DNA of 64,000 bases from JAAYVZ01 sp035384965. Lineage in GTDB: Bacteria; Acidobacteriota; Thermoanaerobaculia; Thermoanaerobaculales; Thermoanaerobaculaceae. Position numbers and translations under genes: made by a program. The stretch is taken from positions 1-64,000 of the forward strand of contig DAOOJE010000017.1 in NCBI GenBank assembly GCA_035384965.1, written 5' to 3'. This document shows positions 54,709 through 63,550 of this stretch, piece after piece. Position 1 is the stretch's first letter. Every line of letters starts with the position of its first letter. The notes below the pieces were generated by a model. The model saw nothing but the letters and a program-made list of their open reading frames with translations. It was not told the origin of the DNA and ran no database searches.

Positions 54709-55665
54709 ATGCGAGCACTCGTCGTCCTGACCTTTCTTGCCTTCCTCTGCAACCCTCTCGCGGCAGCCGAGCGCGTGCTCGTCGAGGGCATCGTGGTGCG
54801 GGTCAACGACCGTATCTTCACGACCCGCGACGTGGCCCGGCGAATCGACGAACGAGCCGGCGAACTCGGGCGGCCCCTCACCGCCGAGGACCTCGAGGCC
54901 CTCCTGACCCAGATCACGGAGGACGCCTGCCTGCTCGAGCGCGCGAACGAGCTCAAGATCAACGTCGACGACCAGGAAGTCGACGGCGCCCTCCAGCGCC
55001 TGCGCGAGCAGAACCAGGTGCTCGACGAGCGCGCCTTCGAGGAATCGCTGCGCAACATGGGAATGACCCGTGAGCAGCTCCGCGCCCGCGTGCGCGAGAA
55101 CATCGTGATCAACCGCCTCCTGAGCCGCGAGGTGCGGCGCCCCGCCGTCACCGAGGAGGAGCTCAAGCGGCGCTACGCGAGCGAGATCGATCGCTACCGC
55201 CTCCCCGAGCGAGTGCACCTCGAGCACGCGATCCTCCCCGTCGGCAAGGACGCCGGCGACGAGGAACGCGCGCTCGCCTCGGCTCGCCGGCTCGCTGCCG
55301 CCGCCCGCACCACGGGGGACTTCCTCGCCGTCGTCAAGGAGGAGGTGGAGGCGGGCCGGGCGACGGGCGGTGACCTGGGGCTCGTGGCGGTGCCCGACCT
55401 GCGGCGCGAGGTTGCCCAGGCGGTCGCCGGCCTCAAGCCTGGCGAGGTGAGTGAGCCGTTCCGCAGCCCGTCCGGGGTCCACGTCGTCCGCTTGCGAGCC
55501 CGCCTCGAGCCGGGTGTCCGGCCGTTCGCCGAGGTCGCCGAGGAGCTGCGCTTCCGCGAGGAGGAGGAGCGCTACCGCAGTCACATCACCCAGATCGTCG
55601 AGGGCCTCCGGACGCGCTACGTCATCGAGGTGCACCCCGAGCTGGTGGCGCTGCCCTCGAAGTAG
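54709..55665 (+). CDS. surA: SurA-like periplasmic chaperone / PPIase
   Basis: This 318-residue exported protein has a signal peptide (LVVLTFLAFLCNPLAAAE), the SurA N-terminal domain (VEGIVVRVNDRIFTTRDVARR) and one parvulin domain (LEHAILPVGKDAGDEER through PSGVHVVRLRARLE). E. coli SurA has two parvulin domains; one is common elsewhere. It would escort barrel proteins such as LptD to the outer membrane. ATG follows the lipoprotein stop by one base, which suggests one operon. Confidence 0.88.
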   Translation: MRALVVLTFLAFLCNPLAAAERVLVEGIVVRVNDRIFTTRDVARRIDERAGELGRPLTAEDLEALLTQITEDACLLERANELKINVDDQEVDGALQRLREQNQVLDERAFEESLRNMGMTREQLRARVRENIVINRLLSREVRRPAVTEEELKRRYASEIDRYRLPERVHLEHAILPVGKDAGDEERALASARRLAAAARTTGDFLAVVKEEVEAGRATGGDLGLVAVPDLRREVAQAVAGLKPGEVSEPFRSPSGVHVVRLRARLEPGVRPFAEVAEELRFREEEERYRSHITQIVEGLRTRYVIEVHPELVALPSK

Positions 55666-55684
55666 GCAACAGGCATGAGGCAGG
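55664..55684. repeat. Intergenic AGGCAACAGGCA repeat, copy C
   Basis: The surA stop codon TAG merges into TAGGCAACAGGCATGAGGC, related to copies at 14531 and 28444. Confidence 0.45.
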
Positions 55685-55688
55685 AGTG

Positions 55689-55716
55689 GCGGCCCGCCGG
55701 GCGACCGGCGGGCCGC
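55689..55716 (+). terminator. 12-bp hairpin with GCGA loop after surA
   Basis: GCGGCCCGCCGG-GCGA-CCGGCGGGCCGC is a perfect 12-bp stem with a GNRA tetraloop, 23 nt after the surA stop, before the division-cluster promoter. No U-tract. Confidence 0.6.
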
Positions 55717-55855
55717 TGCCGTCTGCCGCTCCACCTGGCTCGAGCGCTGCCGGCCACCACGTCTCCACACCGGGTTCGACTCCGGCGGCAGGGCGGCGGA
55801 GCGACGTGCCGGGCGGAGGAAAACCGGCCACCCACCACCCGTCGCCGCACGGGTC

Positions 55856-55884
55856 TTGACACCCGTGCACCCTCGGTCAATAAT
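55856..55884 (+). promoter_or_regulatory. Sigma-70 promoter of the mraZ division cluster
   Basis: TTGACA (55856-55861) and AATAAT (55879-55884) are spaced exactly 17 nt, the best promoter in the window. Transcription would begin near 55891, within the MraZ operator. Confidence 0.8.
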
Positions 55885-55887
55885 CCG

Positions 55888-55921
55888 GTGGACAGAAGTG
55901 GTAATCAGTGGACCTCAGTGG
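55888..55921 (+). promoter_or_regulatory. MraZ operator: four GTGG repeats at 10-bp intervals
   Basis: GTGG occurs at 55888, 55898, 55908 and 55918. MraZ represses its own operon by binding such spaced repeats (TGGGN5 in E. coli, GTGG-type boxes in mycoplasmas). They overlap the predicted start of transcription, consistent with repression. Confidence 0.8.
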
Positions 55922-55959
55922 CCCACTTCCCACGCTGGCGAGTCCGGGAGGGGGACGCA

Positions 55960-56403
55960 GTGGAGACGTTCCGAGGGGCCTTCAACGCCACGATCGACGA
56001 GAAGGGACGGCTCAAGCTGCCGACTCGTCTGAAGGCACAGCTCGAGGCCAGCTACGGGCTCCAGGTGTTCATCACCTCTCTCCGCTCCGCCGAGCTGCGC
56101 GTCTACCCCCTCAACGTCTGGATCGAAAAGGAGCGGCGCTTCCTCGACCGCTCGCCGTGGGACCCGCTGGTGCAGGAGTTCCTCGAGCGGGCCAACTACG
56201 GCCAGGAAGACGAGGTGGACGCCCAGGGCCGCGTGCTGGTGCCGGCGCACTTGCGTGAAATGCTGGGCTTCGCCGGAGAGGTCCTGGTGAGCGGGCGCGG
56301 CGACTTCTTCGCCGTGGTGCCGCGCGAGCGGGTGCGGACCAAGCTGACCTCCGACTTCACCAGCGAGCAATGGGCGGAGCTGGCGAGGCTGGAGAGGGAA
56401 TGA
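55960..56403 (+). CDS. mraZ: Transcriptional regulator / division protein MraZ
   Basis: MraZ is a ring-forming DNA-binding protein with two AbrB-like repeats: the first around FRGAFNATIDEKGRLKLPTRL and the second around DEVDAQGRVLVPAHLRE (quoted in part). The GTG at 55960 begins METFRGAFNATID, the family start, with a GGGAGGGGG ribosome site; the frame extends upstream through the promoter but that part is not coding. Length 147 residues, typical. Its repeats and operator suggest autorepression of the mraZ-rsmH-fts-mur operon. Confidence 0.94.
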   Translation: METFRGAFNATIDEKGRLKLPTRLKAQLEASYGLQVFITSLRSAELRVYPLNVWIEKERRFLDRSPWDPLVQEFLERANYGQEDEVDAQGRVLVPAHLREMLGFAGEVLVSGRGDFFAVVPRERVRTKLTSDFTSEQWAELARLERE

Positions 56404-56406
56404 GCC

Positions 56407-57336
56407 GTGACCGGCACCCTCCACGTCCCGGTCATGCTGGAGACGGTGCTCCAGATGCTGGCGCCCCGCGCCGGCGGCGTCTTCCTGGACGCCACCGTCG
56501 GCCTCGGGGGGCACGCGGAAGCGATTCTGGGCTTTCCTGGCACGCAGGTGGTGGGGCTCGACGTCGACCCGGCGGCACTGGAGCACTGCCGGCGGCGGCT
56601 GGCGCCGTTCGGAACCCGGGCCGCGCTCGTGGAGGCGAGCTATGCGCAGCTCGAGCGGGTGCTGGCGGAGCTGCGGATCGGGCCTCTCGCCGGCGTGCTT
56701 TTCGACCTCGGGGTCTCCTCGCTGCAGCTCGACACCCCCGAGCGCGGCTTTTCGTTCCGCCACGACGCGCCTCTCGACATGCGGTTCTCGCCCACCGGCC
56801 CGACTGCCGCCCAGTGGCTGGCGGAGGTTGCTGAGGAGGATCTGGTGAGCGTCCTGCGCGAGCTGGGCGAGGAGCCGCGGGCGCGGCGGGTGGCGCGTGC
56901 GCTGGTACGGGCCCGCGAGCGCGAGCCACTTTCGACCACCGGCCAGGTGCGGCGGATCGTCGCGGCGGCGCTCGGCCACCCGCACGGCCGCATCGACCCG
57001 GCGACCCGGACGTTCCAGGCGATCCGCATGGCCGTCAACCGCGAGCTCGAGGGGTTGCCGGCCGCCCTCGAGGCGGCGGCCCGTCGGCTCGCCCCCGGAG
57101 CGCGGCTCGTGGTCATCGCCTTCCACTCGCTGGAGGACCGCATCTCCAAGCGCACGTTCCGGCATCTCTCGGGCCGCTGCGTGTGTCCGCCCGGAACGCC
57201 CGAGTGCGCGTGCCGGCCGGAATCGCTGCTCGAGCCGCTCACGCGCCGCCCGCTGCAGCCTTCCGAGGCGGAAGTGGCCGCCAACCCGCGCGCCCGCTCG
57301 GCCCGACTGCGCGCCGCCCAGCGGAGGGCGCCGTGA
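56407..57336 (+). CDS. rsmH: 16S rRNA (cytosine(1402)-N(4))-methyltransferase
   Basis: RsmH (MraW) methylates 16S rRNA C1402 with SAM. Motifs: HVPVMLETVLQML, DATVGLGGHAEAIL (SAM loop), GLDVDPAAL, FDLGVSSLQLD, RGFSFR and FHSLEDRISKRTF. The C-terminal CVCPPGTPECACR is the usual cysteine pattern. 309 residues. The GTG start is 3 nt after the mraZ stop. Its stop overlaps the ftsL start (GTGA). Confidence 0.96.
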   Translation: MTGTLHVPVMLETVLQMLAPRAGGVFLDATVGLGGHAEAILGFPGTQVVGLDVDPAALEHCRRRLAPFGTRAALVEASYAQLERVLAELRIGPLAGVLFDLGVSSLQLDTPERGFSFRHDAPLDMRFSPTGPTAAQWLAEVAEEDLVSVLRELGEEPRARRVARALVRAREREPLSTTGQVRRIVAAALGHPHGRIDPATRTFQAIRMAVNRELEGLPAALEAAARRLAPGARLVVIAFHSLEDRISKRTFRHLSGRCVCPPGTPECACRPESLLEPLTRRPLQPSEAEVAANPRARSARLRAAQRRAP

Positions 57337-57731
57337 AGGTCATCGGCTACCGCCCTCGCAACCACTGGGTGCACCGCCCGCTCGACTGGGGCTGGTGGCC
57401 CTGGCTGCGACGGTGCTGTCTCGCCGTTCTGGTGCTTGCCGCCGTGCTCGCCGCCTTCGTCGGGCCGCGCCAGAGCACGGTCCGCAACCGCTACGCGATC
57501 GCCCGGCTCAGCGAGGAGATCGAGCGGCTCGGAAGCGAACGGCGCACTCTGCTGGTCGAGCGGGAGCGGCTGAGCTCGCCGGCTGCGCTGGCGGCCGAGC
57601 TCGACCGGCTCGGTCTGGCGCGCGTCTCGCCGCAACAGGTCGCTTACCTGGAGGCCGACGGCCGCCTGCGCCGCTGCCCCGCCACCCCCACCGCGCGGCC
57701 GGCAGGGCGCGCCGCCGGGGAGGGCCGGTGA
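57333..57731 (+). CDS. ftsL: FtsL-like cell division protein
   Basis: This small bitopic membrane protein has a short basic N-terminus, one transmembrane helix (about 22-43, CCLAVLVLAAVLAAFVG), then a heptad-rich region (AIARLSEEIERLGSERRTLLVERERL). 132 residues. Sequence alone does not identify FtsL, but its place between rsmH and ftsI does. It would join the FtsQLB/FtsWI complex at the septum. Start and stop both overlap the neighbours (GTGA). Confidence 0.8.
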   Translation: MKVIGYRPRNHWVHRPLDWGWWPWLRRCCLAVLVLAAVLAAFVGPRQSTVRNRYAIARLSEEIERLGSERRTLLVERERLSSPAALAAELDRLGLARVSPQQVAYLEADGRLRRCPATPTARPAGRAAGEGR

Positions 57732-59416
57732 TCAGCCCCGCGCGCCTGCGCTGGCTCGCATGGGGGCTCGCGCTGTGGGCCGCCGCTGCATGGCTCCGCC
57801 TCGCGCAGGTCCAGGTCCTGGATCACGCCTCCTGGCGGGCGGAAGCAGACCGACAGCATGAGACCACGATCGACGTGGAGGTCCCCCGGGGCGCCATTCA
57901 GACCCGCGACGGGCGCCTGCTCGCCGGCTCGCTGGAAGGCGTGGCGGTCTATGCCATCCCGCGCCAGATCCCTCGCGAGGTCCGGCCGGAGCTGGCGGAG
58001 AAGCTCGCCCGCATCGTCGGTCAGACGCCCGAACAAGTGCTCCGCGCGCTCGCCGCCCGCGATACGTTCTTCTTCCTCGCCAAGAACCTGGACGCCGACG
58101 CGGTCCCGGCCGTGGCCAGGCTGGACCAGCGGGGGGTCGGCACGCTCCGGGTCGAGCAGCGCGTCTACCCGCACGGCACCCTGGCGGCGCCCCTCGTGGG
58201 CTTCGTGGATGCCGAGGGCATCGGCCGCGCCGGGCTCGAGGCCGCATACGACCGGACCCTCAGGGGTGAGCCGAGCGGCTACCGGATCCTCAAGGACGGC
58301 AAGAAGCTGAGCCCCACGCGCCTGGACCTGCGGCTGGAACGGCCCGGCCGGCCGGGGCAGTCGCTGCTGCTGGCGATCGACAGCCGGGTCCAGCAGGTCG
58401 TGGAGGAGGAACTCGCGGCCACGACAGAGGCGATCGGCGCCAGGGCCGCATCGGCGGTGGTGATGGAGGCGCGGACGGGCGAACTCCTCGCCGTCGCCTC
58501 GCTGCCGTCCTACGACCCCGCCCGGGCCGGCGAGAGCACCCCCCACCAGCAGCGCAACCACGCCGTGCAGGACATGCTGGAGCCCGGCTCGACGTTCAAG
58601 CCGCTCATTGTGTGCGCCGCCCTCACCGCCGGCGTGCTGCAGCCGTGGGAGTCGGTGGACTGCTCGGGCGGCGGTGTGACGGTGGCGGGCGTGTTCATGA
58701 AAGACCACGCCAGCTACGGCCTGCTTTCGGTCCGCGACGTGCTCGCCAAGTCCTCCAACGCCGGGTCGATGCGGATCGCGATGCGGATGCAACCGGCCCA
58801 GCTCGACGCCTTCATCCGCGCGCTCGGCTTCGGCGAGACGACTGGTGTCGGCCTGCCGGGCGAGATGAAGGGGCTGTACCGCGACCCCAGCAACTGGTCG
58901 GCGCTGTCGCGCCCCGCCCTCGGCATCGGCCAGGAGATCGCCGTCACCCCCTTGCAGCTCGCCAGGGCGTACGCCGCCATCGCCAACGGCGGCCTCCTCG
59001 TCCAGCCGGTGGTGGTGCTCGAGACGCGCGACGAGACGGGCCGGACGCTCGCGCCGTTCCGGCCGCCCCCGCCGGTCCGCGTCATGCCGGAAGCCGTTGC
59101 GCGCTCGGTGGCCGCCATGCTCGAAGCCGTGGTGATCGAGGGGACGGGCACCAGGGCCCGCCTCGCGGGCTACCGCCTGGCCGGCAAGACCGGCACGGCT
59201 CAGAAGGCGGCCGGCGGCGGCTACCGGGCCGGGCGCCACGCCGCATGGTTCGCCGGCTACCTCCAGCTTCCCGACCCGTCGCTCGTCGTCGTGGTCTGTG
59301 TCGACGAGCCGAAGGCGACGTTCTGGGCGACCGAGGTGGCCGCCCCGGCGTTTGGCCGTATCGCCGCCCGCCTCGTCACCCTGCTCGGCATCCCGCCCGG
59401 CGAGGTGCACACGTGA
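57728..59416 (+). CDS. ftsI: Peptidoglycan transpeptidase FtsI (PBP3)
   Basis: This class B penicillin-binding protein builds the septal wall. The N-terminal anchor helix (LAWGLALWAAAAWLRLA) is followed by the dimerisation domain (EVPRGAIQTRDGRLLA) and the transpeptidase. The nucleophile is Ser288 in GSTFKPL, with the SxN motif as KSSNAGS and KTGTAQKA as the KTG triad. 562 residues. The GTG start overlaps the ftsL stop. It lacks PASTA domains. Confidence 0.95.
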   Translation: MISPARLRWLAWGLALWAAAAWLRLAQVQVLDHASWRAEADRQHETTIDVEVPRGAIQTRDGRLLAGSLEGVAVYAIPRQIPREVRPELAEKLARIVGQTPEQVLRALAARDTFFFLAKNLDADAVPAVARLDQRGVGTLRVEQRVYPHGTLAAPLVGFVDAEGIGRAGLEAAYDRTLRGEPSGYRILKDGKKLSPTRLDLRLERPGRPGQSLLLAIDSRVQQVVEEELAATTEAIGARAASAVVMEARTGELLAVASLPSYDPARAGESTPHQQRNHAVQDMLEPGSTFKPLIVCAALTAGVLQPWESVDCSGGGVTVAGVFMKDHASYGLLSVRDVLAKSSNAGSMRIAMRMQPAQLDAFIRALGFGETTGVGLPGEMKGLYRDPSNWSALSRPALGIGQEIAVTPLQLARAYAAIANGGLLVQPVVVLETRDETGRTLAPFRPPPPVRVMPEAVARSVAAMLEAVVIEGTGTRARLAGYRLAGKTGTAQKAAGGGYRAGRHAAWFAGYLQLPDPSLVVVVCVDEPKATFWATEVAAPAFGRIAARLVTLLGIPPGEVHT

Positions 59417-60870
59417 GGGCGGGGGTGCTGGCCGCGCGCTGTGGCTGCACGCTCCGCGGCGCCGACGTGGAGCTCGTGGGGGTGGCTCACCATGCCCAGT
59501 CGGCGAGGCCGGGGTTCCTGTTCGCCGCCCTGCCCGGGCAGCGCCATCACGGCAGCGAGTTCGTCGCCGAGGCGCTGGCGCGCGGCGCCGTCGCCGTGCT
59601 CTCCGATCGCGACCCCGGGCCGGACGTGCCGTGGCTGGCTGCCGACAACCCTCGCCGCGCCCTCGCTCTCACCGCCTGGGAGCTGGCCGGCCGGCCCCAC
59701 GAGCGGCTGCAAATGGTGGGCGTCACCGGCACCAACGGGAAGAGCACGGTGTGCGACCTGGTCGCCTGCATCGCCCGCGCCGCGGGACAGCGGCCCGGAG
59801 TGTTCGGCACGCTGGGGTTCCGCCTCCCCACCCGCTCCGAGCCGACCGCCCGCACGACGCTCGAAGCGTCCGAACTCGCTCCGCTGCTGGCCGAGCTGGT
59901 CGAGGCCGGGGGCACCGTGGCCGCCATGGAAGTCTCCTCCGCCGGCCTCGTGATGGAGCGCGCCAGCGGCCTCGAGTTCGACGCCGCGGTGTGGACCAAC
60001 CTGACGCGCGACCATCTCGACTTCCACTCCGACATGGAGGCGTACTTCGCCGCCAAGGCCCGCCTCGAGACGCTTTTGCGTCGAAAGCCGCCCGGGCGCC
60101 GGGTGATCGGCATCGACGACCCGTTCATGGTCCGCCTCGCCGCTGCGCCTCGGCCAGGCGACCTCCGCTTCGGGTTCGGCCCCGAGGCCGACGTGACGGC
60201 CGAAAGCGTCAGCGCCGACGGGCTCGGGCTTCGTTTCCGGCTCGAGACGCCGGCCGGCTCGGTACCGGTGCACATGCGGCTGGTGGGTCGCCACAACCTC
60301 GCCAACGCGCTGGCCGCGGCCGGCGTCGGCGTGGCACTCGGATGGCCGCTGGAGGCGATTGCCGCCGGCCTGCACGAAGCCCGCCCCCTTCCCGGGCGAC
60401 TCGAGCCCGTCGAGGTGGGGGGCGGCCGCACCGTGCTCGTGGACTACGCCCACACCCCCGATGCGCTCGAAAAGGTGCTCCTGGCGCTGCGCGAACTGTG
60501 CCCCGCCAGGCTCATTGCCGTGTTCGGCTGCGGTGGCGACAAGGACCCGGGCAAGCGGCCGCTCATGGGCGAGGTCGCGGGCCGCCTCGCCGACGTGCCG
60601 ATCGTGACCTCTGACAACCCGCGCTCGGAGGACCCGCTGGCCATCATCGAGGCGGTGCTGGCGGGGGTGCGCCGTTCCGGCAACCCACGCGGGCTCGCCA
60701 TCGCCGACCGCCGCGAGGCGATCGCCGCCGCTCTCGCCATGGCCGGCGAGGGGGACACCGTGCTGCTGGCCGGCAAGGGCCACGAAACCGAGCAAGTCTT
60801 CGCCGACCGCCGCATCCCGTTCGACGACCGCGAGGTGGCCCGCGAGCTCGGGCGCCGGAGGAAGAGCTGA
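59413..60870 (+). CDS. murE: UDP-MurNAc-tripeptide synthetase MurE
   Basis: MurE adds the third residue to the peptidoglycan stem. Motifs: VTGTNGKSTVCDLV (P-loop), VWTNLTRDHLDFH, VDYAHTPDAL and the specificity loop SDNPRSEDP, whose DNPR signature indicates meso-diaminopimelate. 485 residues. The GTG start (RAGVLAARCGCTL) overlaps the ftsI stop. It marks the peptidoglycan as meso-DAP type, consistent with a Gram-negative wall. Confidence 0.95.
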   Translation: MRAGVLAARCGCTLRGADVELVGVAHHAQSARPGFLFAALPGQRHHGSEFVAEALARGAVAVLSDRDPGPDVPWLAADNPRRALALTAWELAGRPHERLQMVGVTGTNGKSTVCDLVACIARAAGQRPGVFGTLGFRLPTRSEPTARTTLEASELAPLLAELVEAGGTVAAMEVSSAGLVMERASGLEFDAAVWTNLTRDHLDFHSDMEAYFAAKARLETLLRRKPPGRRVIGIDDPFMVRLAAAPRPGDLRFGFGPEADVTAESVSADGLGLRFRLETPAGSVPVHMRLVGRHNLANALAAAGVGVALGWPLEAIAAGLHEARPLPGRLEPVEVGGGRTVLVDYAHTPDALEKVLLALRELCPARLIAVFGCGGDKDPGKRPLMGEVAGRLADVPIVTSDNPRSEDPLAIIEAVLAGVRRSGNPRGLAIADRREAIAAALAMAGEGDTVLLAGKGHETEQVFADRRIPFDDREVARELGRRRKS

Positions 60871-62219
60871 TGCGGCGGCGGGTCGCTGAGCTCGCCGGCG
60901 TGCTGGGCGCCCCTTTCACGGGCAATGGCGCCGCCGTCGTGACCGGGGTCGCCACCGACTCGCGAGCCGTGCGTCCCGGGGATCTCTTCGTGGCACTGCC
61001 CGGCGCCAGGGTGGACGGCCACGACTTCGTGCCGCAGGCGGCTGCCGGGGGCGCGGCCGCGGCGCTCGTCACCCGCGCCCTCGACGTTGCTCTCCCTCGA
61101 ATCCTGGTGGGGGACACGCTCGCGGCACTGGGGGCGCTGGCCCGCCACGAGCGCGCCCACGCCGGCTTCGAGCTGGTGGCGCTCACCGGCTCGATCGGCA
61201 AGACCACCACCAAGGACATGCTGGTGGCGCTGCTCGGAGCCGCCTTCCCGGTCGGCTTCACGCGCGGCAACCGCAATTCCGAGATCGGCTTCCCCGCCGA
61301 GCTGTGCTCCCAGCCCGAAGGCATCCGCTGGATGGTCGCCGAGCTCGGCATGAGCCATGCCGGGGAGCTCGACCGCCTCGGCGCCGTGGCCAGCCCGGAC
61401 GCGCTGCTGTTCACGGTGGTGGCGCCGGTTCACCTCGAGTTTTTCCCCGACGTGGAGGCGATCGCCGAAGCCAAGGCCGAGCTCATCCCCCACCTCCGGC
61501 CGGATGGCGTGCTGATCCTCAACGCCGCCGACCCGCACGTCGCCCGTTTCGACCGCCGCTTCGCCGGCCGGATCGTGCGCTACGGCGCCCCGGGCTCCGA
61601 CTTCTGGCTCGACGAGTTCCGTTCCGAGGGGTGGCTCGGGTCGAGCTTCTCGCTTCGCTCGGCAGCCGGCTCGCTTCCGATCCGGCTGCCACTGGCCGGC
61701 CGCCACCAGGCCGAGAACCTGCTGGCGGCGGCGGCCACAGCGCTCACGCTCGGCGTCCCTCCCGGCCTCCTGATCGAGGCAGCGTCCACGCTCCGTCCCG
61801 CCCCGCGCCGCGGCGAGGTGCACCGCCTGCGGAACGGCATCGTCCTCGTCGATGACACCTACAACGCCTCGCCCAGCGCCATGGCCCGCGTGCTCGAGAT
61901 GCTGGCGGCGTCGCCGGGACGACGGGTGGCGGTGCTCGGAGAGATGCTGGAGCTCGGACCCACCGCACCCGAGCTGCACCGCCGGGTGGGCGAGCAGGCG
62001 GCAGTGGCCGCCGACCTCGTCCTCGCCGTGGGGCTGCAGCACGCCCGCGCGCTGGCCGAGGGGGCCGGAGACCGCTGCCTGCGCACCGTCCCCGACGCGG
62101 CCGCGGCACTCGCGGAGCTGCGCGCGGTGTTGCGCTCCGGAGACGTCGTGCTCGTCAAGGCGTCTCGCGGCATCGGTCTCGACCGGGTGGTGGACGGGCT
62201 CCTGGAGGAACTGCAATGA
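60870..62219 (+). CDS. murF: UDP-MurNAc-tripeptide-D-alanyl-D-alanine ligase MurF
   Basis: MurF attaches D-Ala-D-Ala to finish the pentapeptide. Motifs: TDSRAVRPGDLFVALPG, LTGSIGKTTTKDML (P-loop with unusual SIGKTT), TRGNRNSEIGFP and LVDDTYNASPSAM. 449 residues. The ATG overlaps the murE stop by one base. The next gene is murD; mraY, which usually lies here, is missing. Confidence 0.95.
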   Translation: MRRRVAELAGVLGAPFTGNGAAVVTGVATDSRAVRPGDLFVALPGARVDGHDFVPQAAAGGAAAALVTRALDVALPRILVGDTLAALGALARHERAHAGFELVALTGSIGKTTTKDMLVALLGAAFPVGFTRGNRNSEIGFPAELCSQPEGIRWMVAELGMSHAGELDRLGAVASPDALLFTVVAPVHLEFFPDVEAIAEAKAELIPHLRPDGVLILNAADPHVARFDRRFAGRIVRYGAPGSDFWLDEFRSEGWLGSSFSLRSAAGSLPIRLPLAGRHQAENLLAAAATALTLGVPPGLLIEAASTLRPAPRRGEVHRLRNGIVLVDDTYNASPSAMARVLEMLAASPGRRVAVLGEMLELGPTAPELHRRVGEQAAVAADLVLAVGLQHARALAEGAGDRCLRTVPDAAAALAELRAVLRSGDVVLVKASRGIGLDRVVDGLLEELQ

Positions 62220-63550
62220 CGCACGCCCCCGGCCACGCGCTCATCGTCGGGCTCGGCGCCTCGGGCGTGGCGGCTGCTCGCCTCCTGGCGCGGGAAGGGT
62301 GGCGCGTGACGGTCAACGACCGGGCCGGTGCTGAAGCTCTCCGCGACCGCCTCGCCGAGCTTCCCGACAGCTGCCAGAGCGTGCTCGGCGAACACCCTCT
62401 CGCGCTTGTCGAGGAGGTCTCGCTGGTGGTCGTGTCGCCCGGCGTGCCGTGGAACCTGCCGCTGCTCGAGGCCGCCCGCGAGCGCGGCCTCGAGGTGATC
62501 GCCGAGGTGGAGCTGGCGTACCGGTTCTTCACAGCTCCGCTCGTGGGGATCACCGGCTCGAACGGCAAGACCACCACCACCGCCCTCACCGGCGAGATTC
62601 TGAAAGCCGCCGGGTGGCGGACCGCAGTGGGAGGCAACATCGGCACCCCGGCGGCCAAGCTGGCGGCCGAGGGCGGATGGGACGCCGTGGTGCTGGAGCT
62701 GTCGTCGTTCCAGCTCGAGGGGTGCACAACGCTGCGCCCCAGAGTCGGAGCCTTGCTCAACCTCTCGCCCGATCACCTCGACCGCCACGCCACGACAGCC
62801 TCCTACCTCGCCGCCAAGGCCCGACTGTTCGCCCGGCAGCGCCCCGATGACTGGGCGGTGCTCAACCGCGACGACGCGCCGCTGCGCGGGCTTTCGACCC
62901 CCTCGCAGCAGGTCTTTTTCTCGCTCACCGACCGCACGGCCGAGGCGCACCTCGCTGGCGGGGAGCTGGTCCTCGACGGCGTCCCGCTCCTCCCCCGCGG
63001 CGAACTCCCGCTGCTGGGCGACCACAACGTCGCCAATGCGCTGGCGGCGGCGCTCGCGGCAGCGCGCATGGGCGTGCCCCCAGACGCGATCGCCAAGGCA
63101 CTGGCCTCGTTTTCTGGCCTGCCGCACCGCCACCAGCAGGTGGCAGCAGCGCGCGGCGTGCGGTTCGTGGACGACTCCAAGGGCACCAACATCGGGGCCA
63201 CCGCCGCCGGGCTCGCCGGCTACCCCCCGGGCAGCATCCACCTCATTCTGGGCGGCCTCGGCAAGGGTCAGAACTTCCGCGAGCTGGCACCGGCGGTGGA
63301 AGGGCGCGTTGCCCGGGCGTACCTCATCGGCAGCGCCGCCGAGGAGATCGCCACGGCCCTGGCCGGGGTCGTGTCGTGCGAGATGTGCGGGACGCTGGCG
63401 GCCGCGGTCGAGAAAGCGTTCGCCCTCGCGCGTCCCGGCGACACCGTGTTGCTCTCCCCGGCTTGCGCCTCGTTCGACCAGTTCGCCAACTACGCCGACC
63501 GCGGCGAGCAGTTCGCCCGGCTGGCCCGGGCCGTGGCGGAGGGGGGCTGA
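62216..63550 (+). CDS. murD: UDP-N-acetylmuramoylalanine-D-glutamate ligase MurD
   Basis: MurD adds D-glutamate to UDP-MurNAc-L-Ala. Motifs: GLGASGVAAARLL, ITGSNGKTTTTALTG (P-loop), NLSPDHLDRH and FVDDSKGTN; the C-terminal SPACASFDQFANYADRG is diagnostic. 444 residues. ATG overlaps the murF stop (ATGA). ftsW follows with a one-base overlap. Confidence 0.96.
   Translation: MTHAPGHALIVGLGASGVAAARLLAREGWRVTVNDRAGAEALRDRLAELPDSCQSVLGEHPLALVEEVSLVVVSPGVPWNLPLLEAARERGLEVIAEVELAYRFFTAPLVGITGSNGKTTTTALTGEILKAAGWRTAVGGNIGTPAAKLAAEGGWDAVVLELSSFQLEGCTTLRPRVGALLNLSPDHLDRHATTASYLAAKARLFARQRPDDWAVLNRDDAPLRGLSTPSQQVFFSLTDRTAEAHLAGGELVLDGVPLLPRGELPLLGDHNVANALAAALAAARMGVPPDAIAKALASFSGLPHRHQQVAAARGVRFVDDSKGTNIGATAAGLAGYPPGSIHLILGGLGKGQNFRELAPAVEGRVARAYLIGSAAEEIATALAGVVSCEMCGTLAAAVEKAFALARPGDTVLLSPACASFDQFANYADRGEQFARLARAVAEGG

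Noticed and set aside
55888..55921. Regularly spaced direct repeats considered as a CRISPR-like array
   Set aside because: Repeat units are only 4 nt with 10-bp period and sit on the mraZ promoter; they fit an operator.
55675..55959. Upstream in-frame extension of mraZ from an earlier ATG
   Set aside because: The extension crosses the promoter, operator and surA hairpin and does not resemble MraZ; the GTG at 55960 matches the family start.
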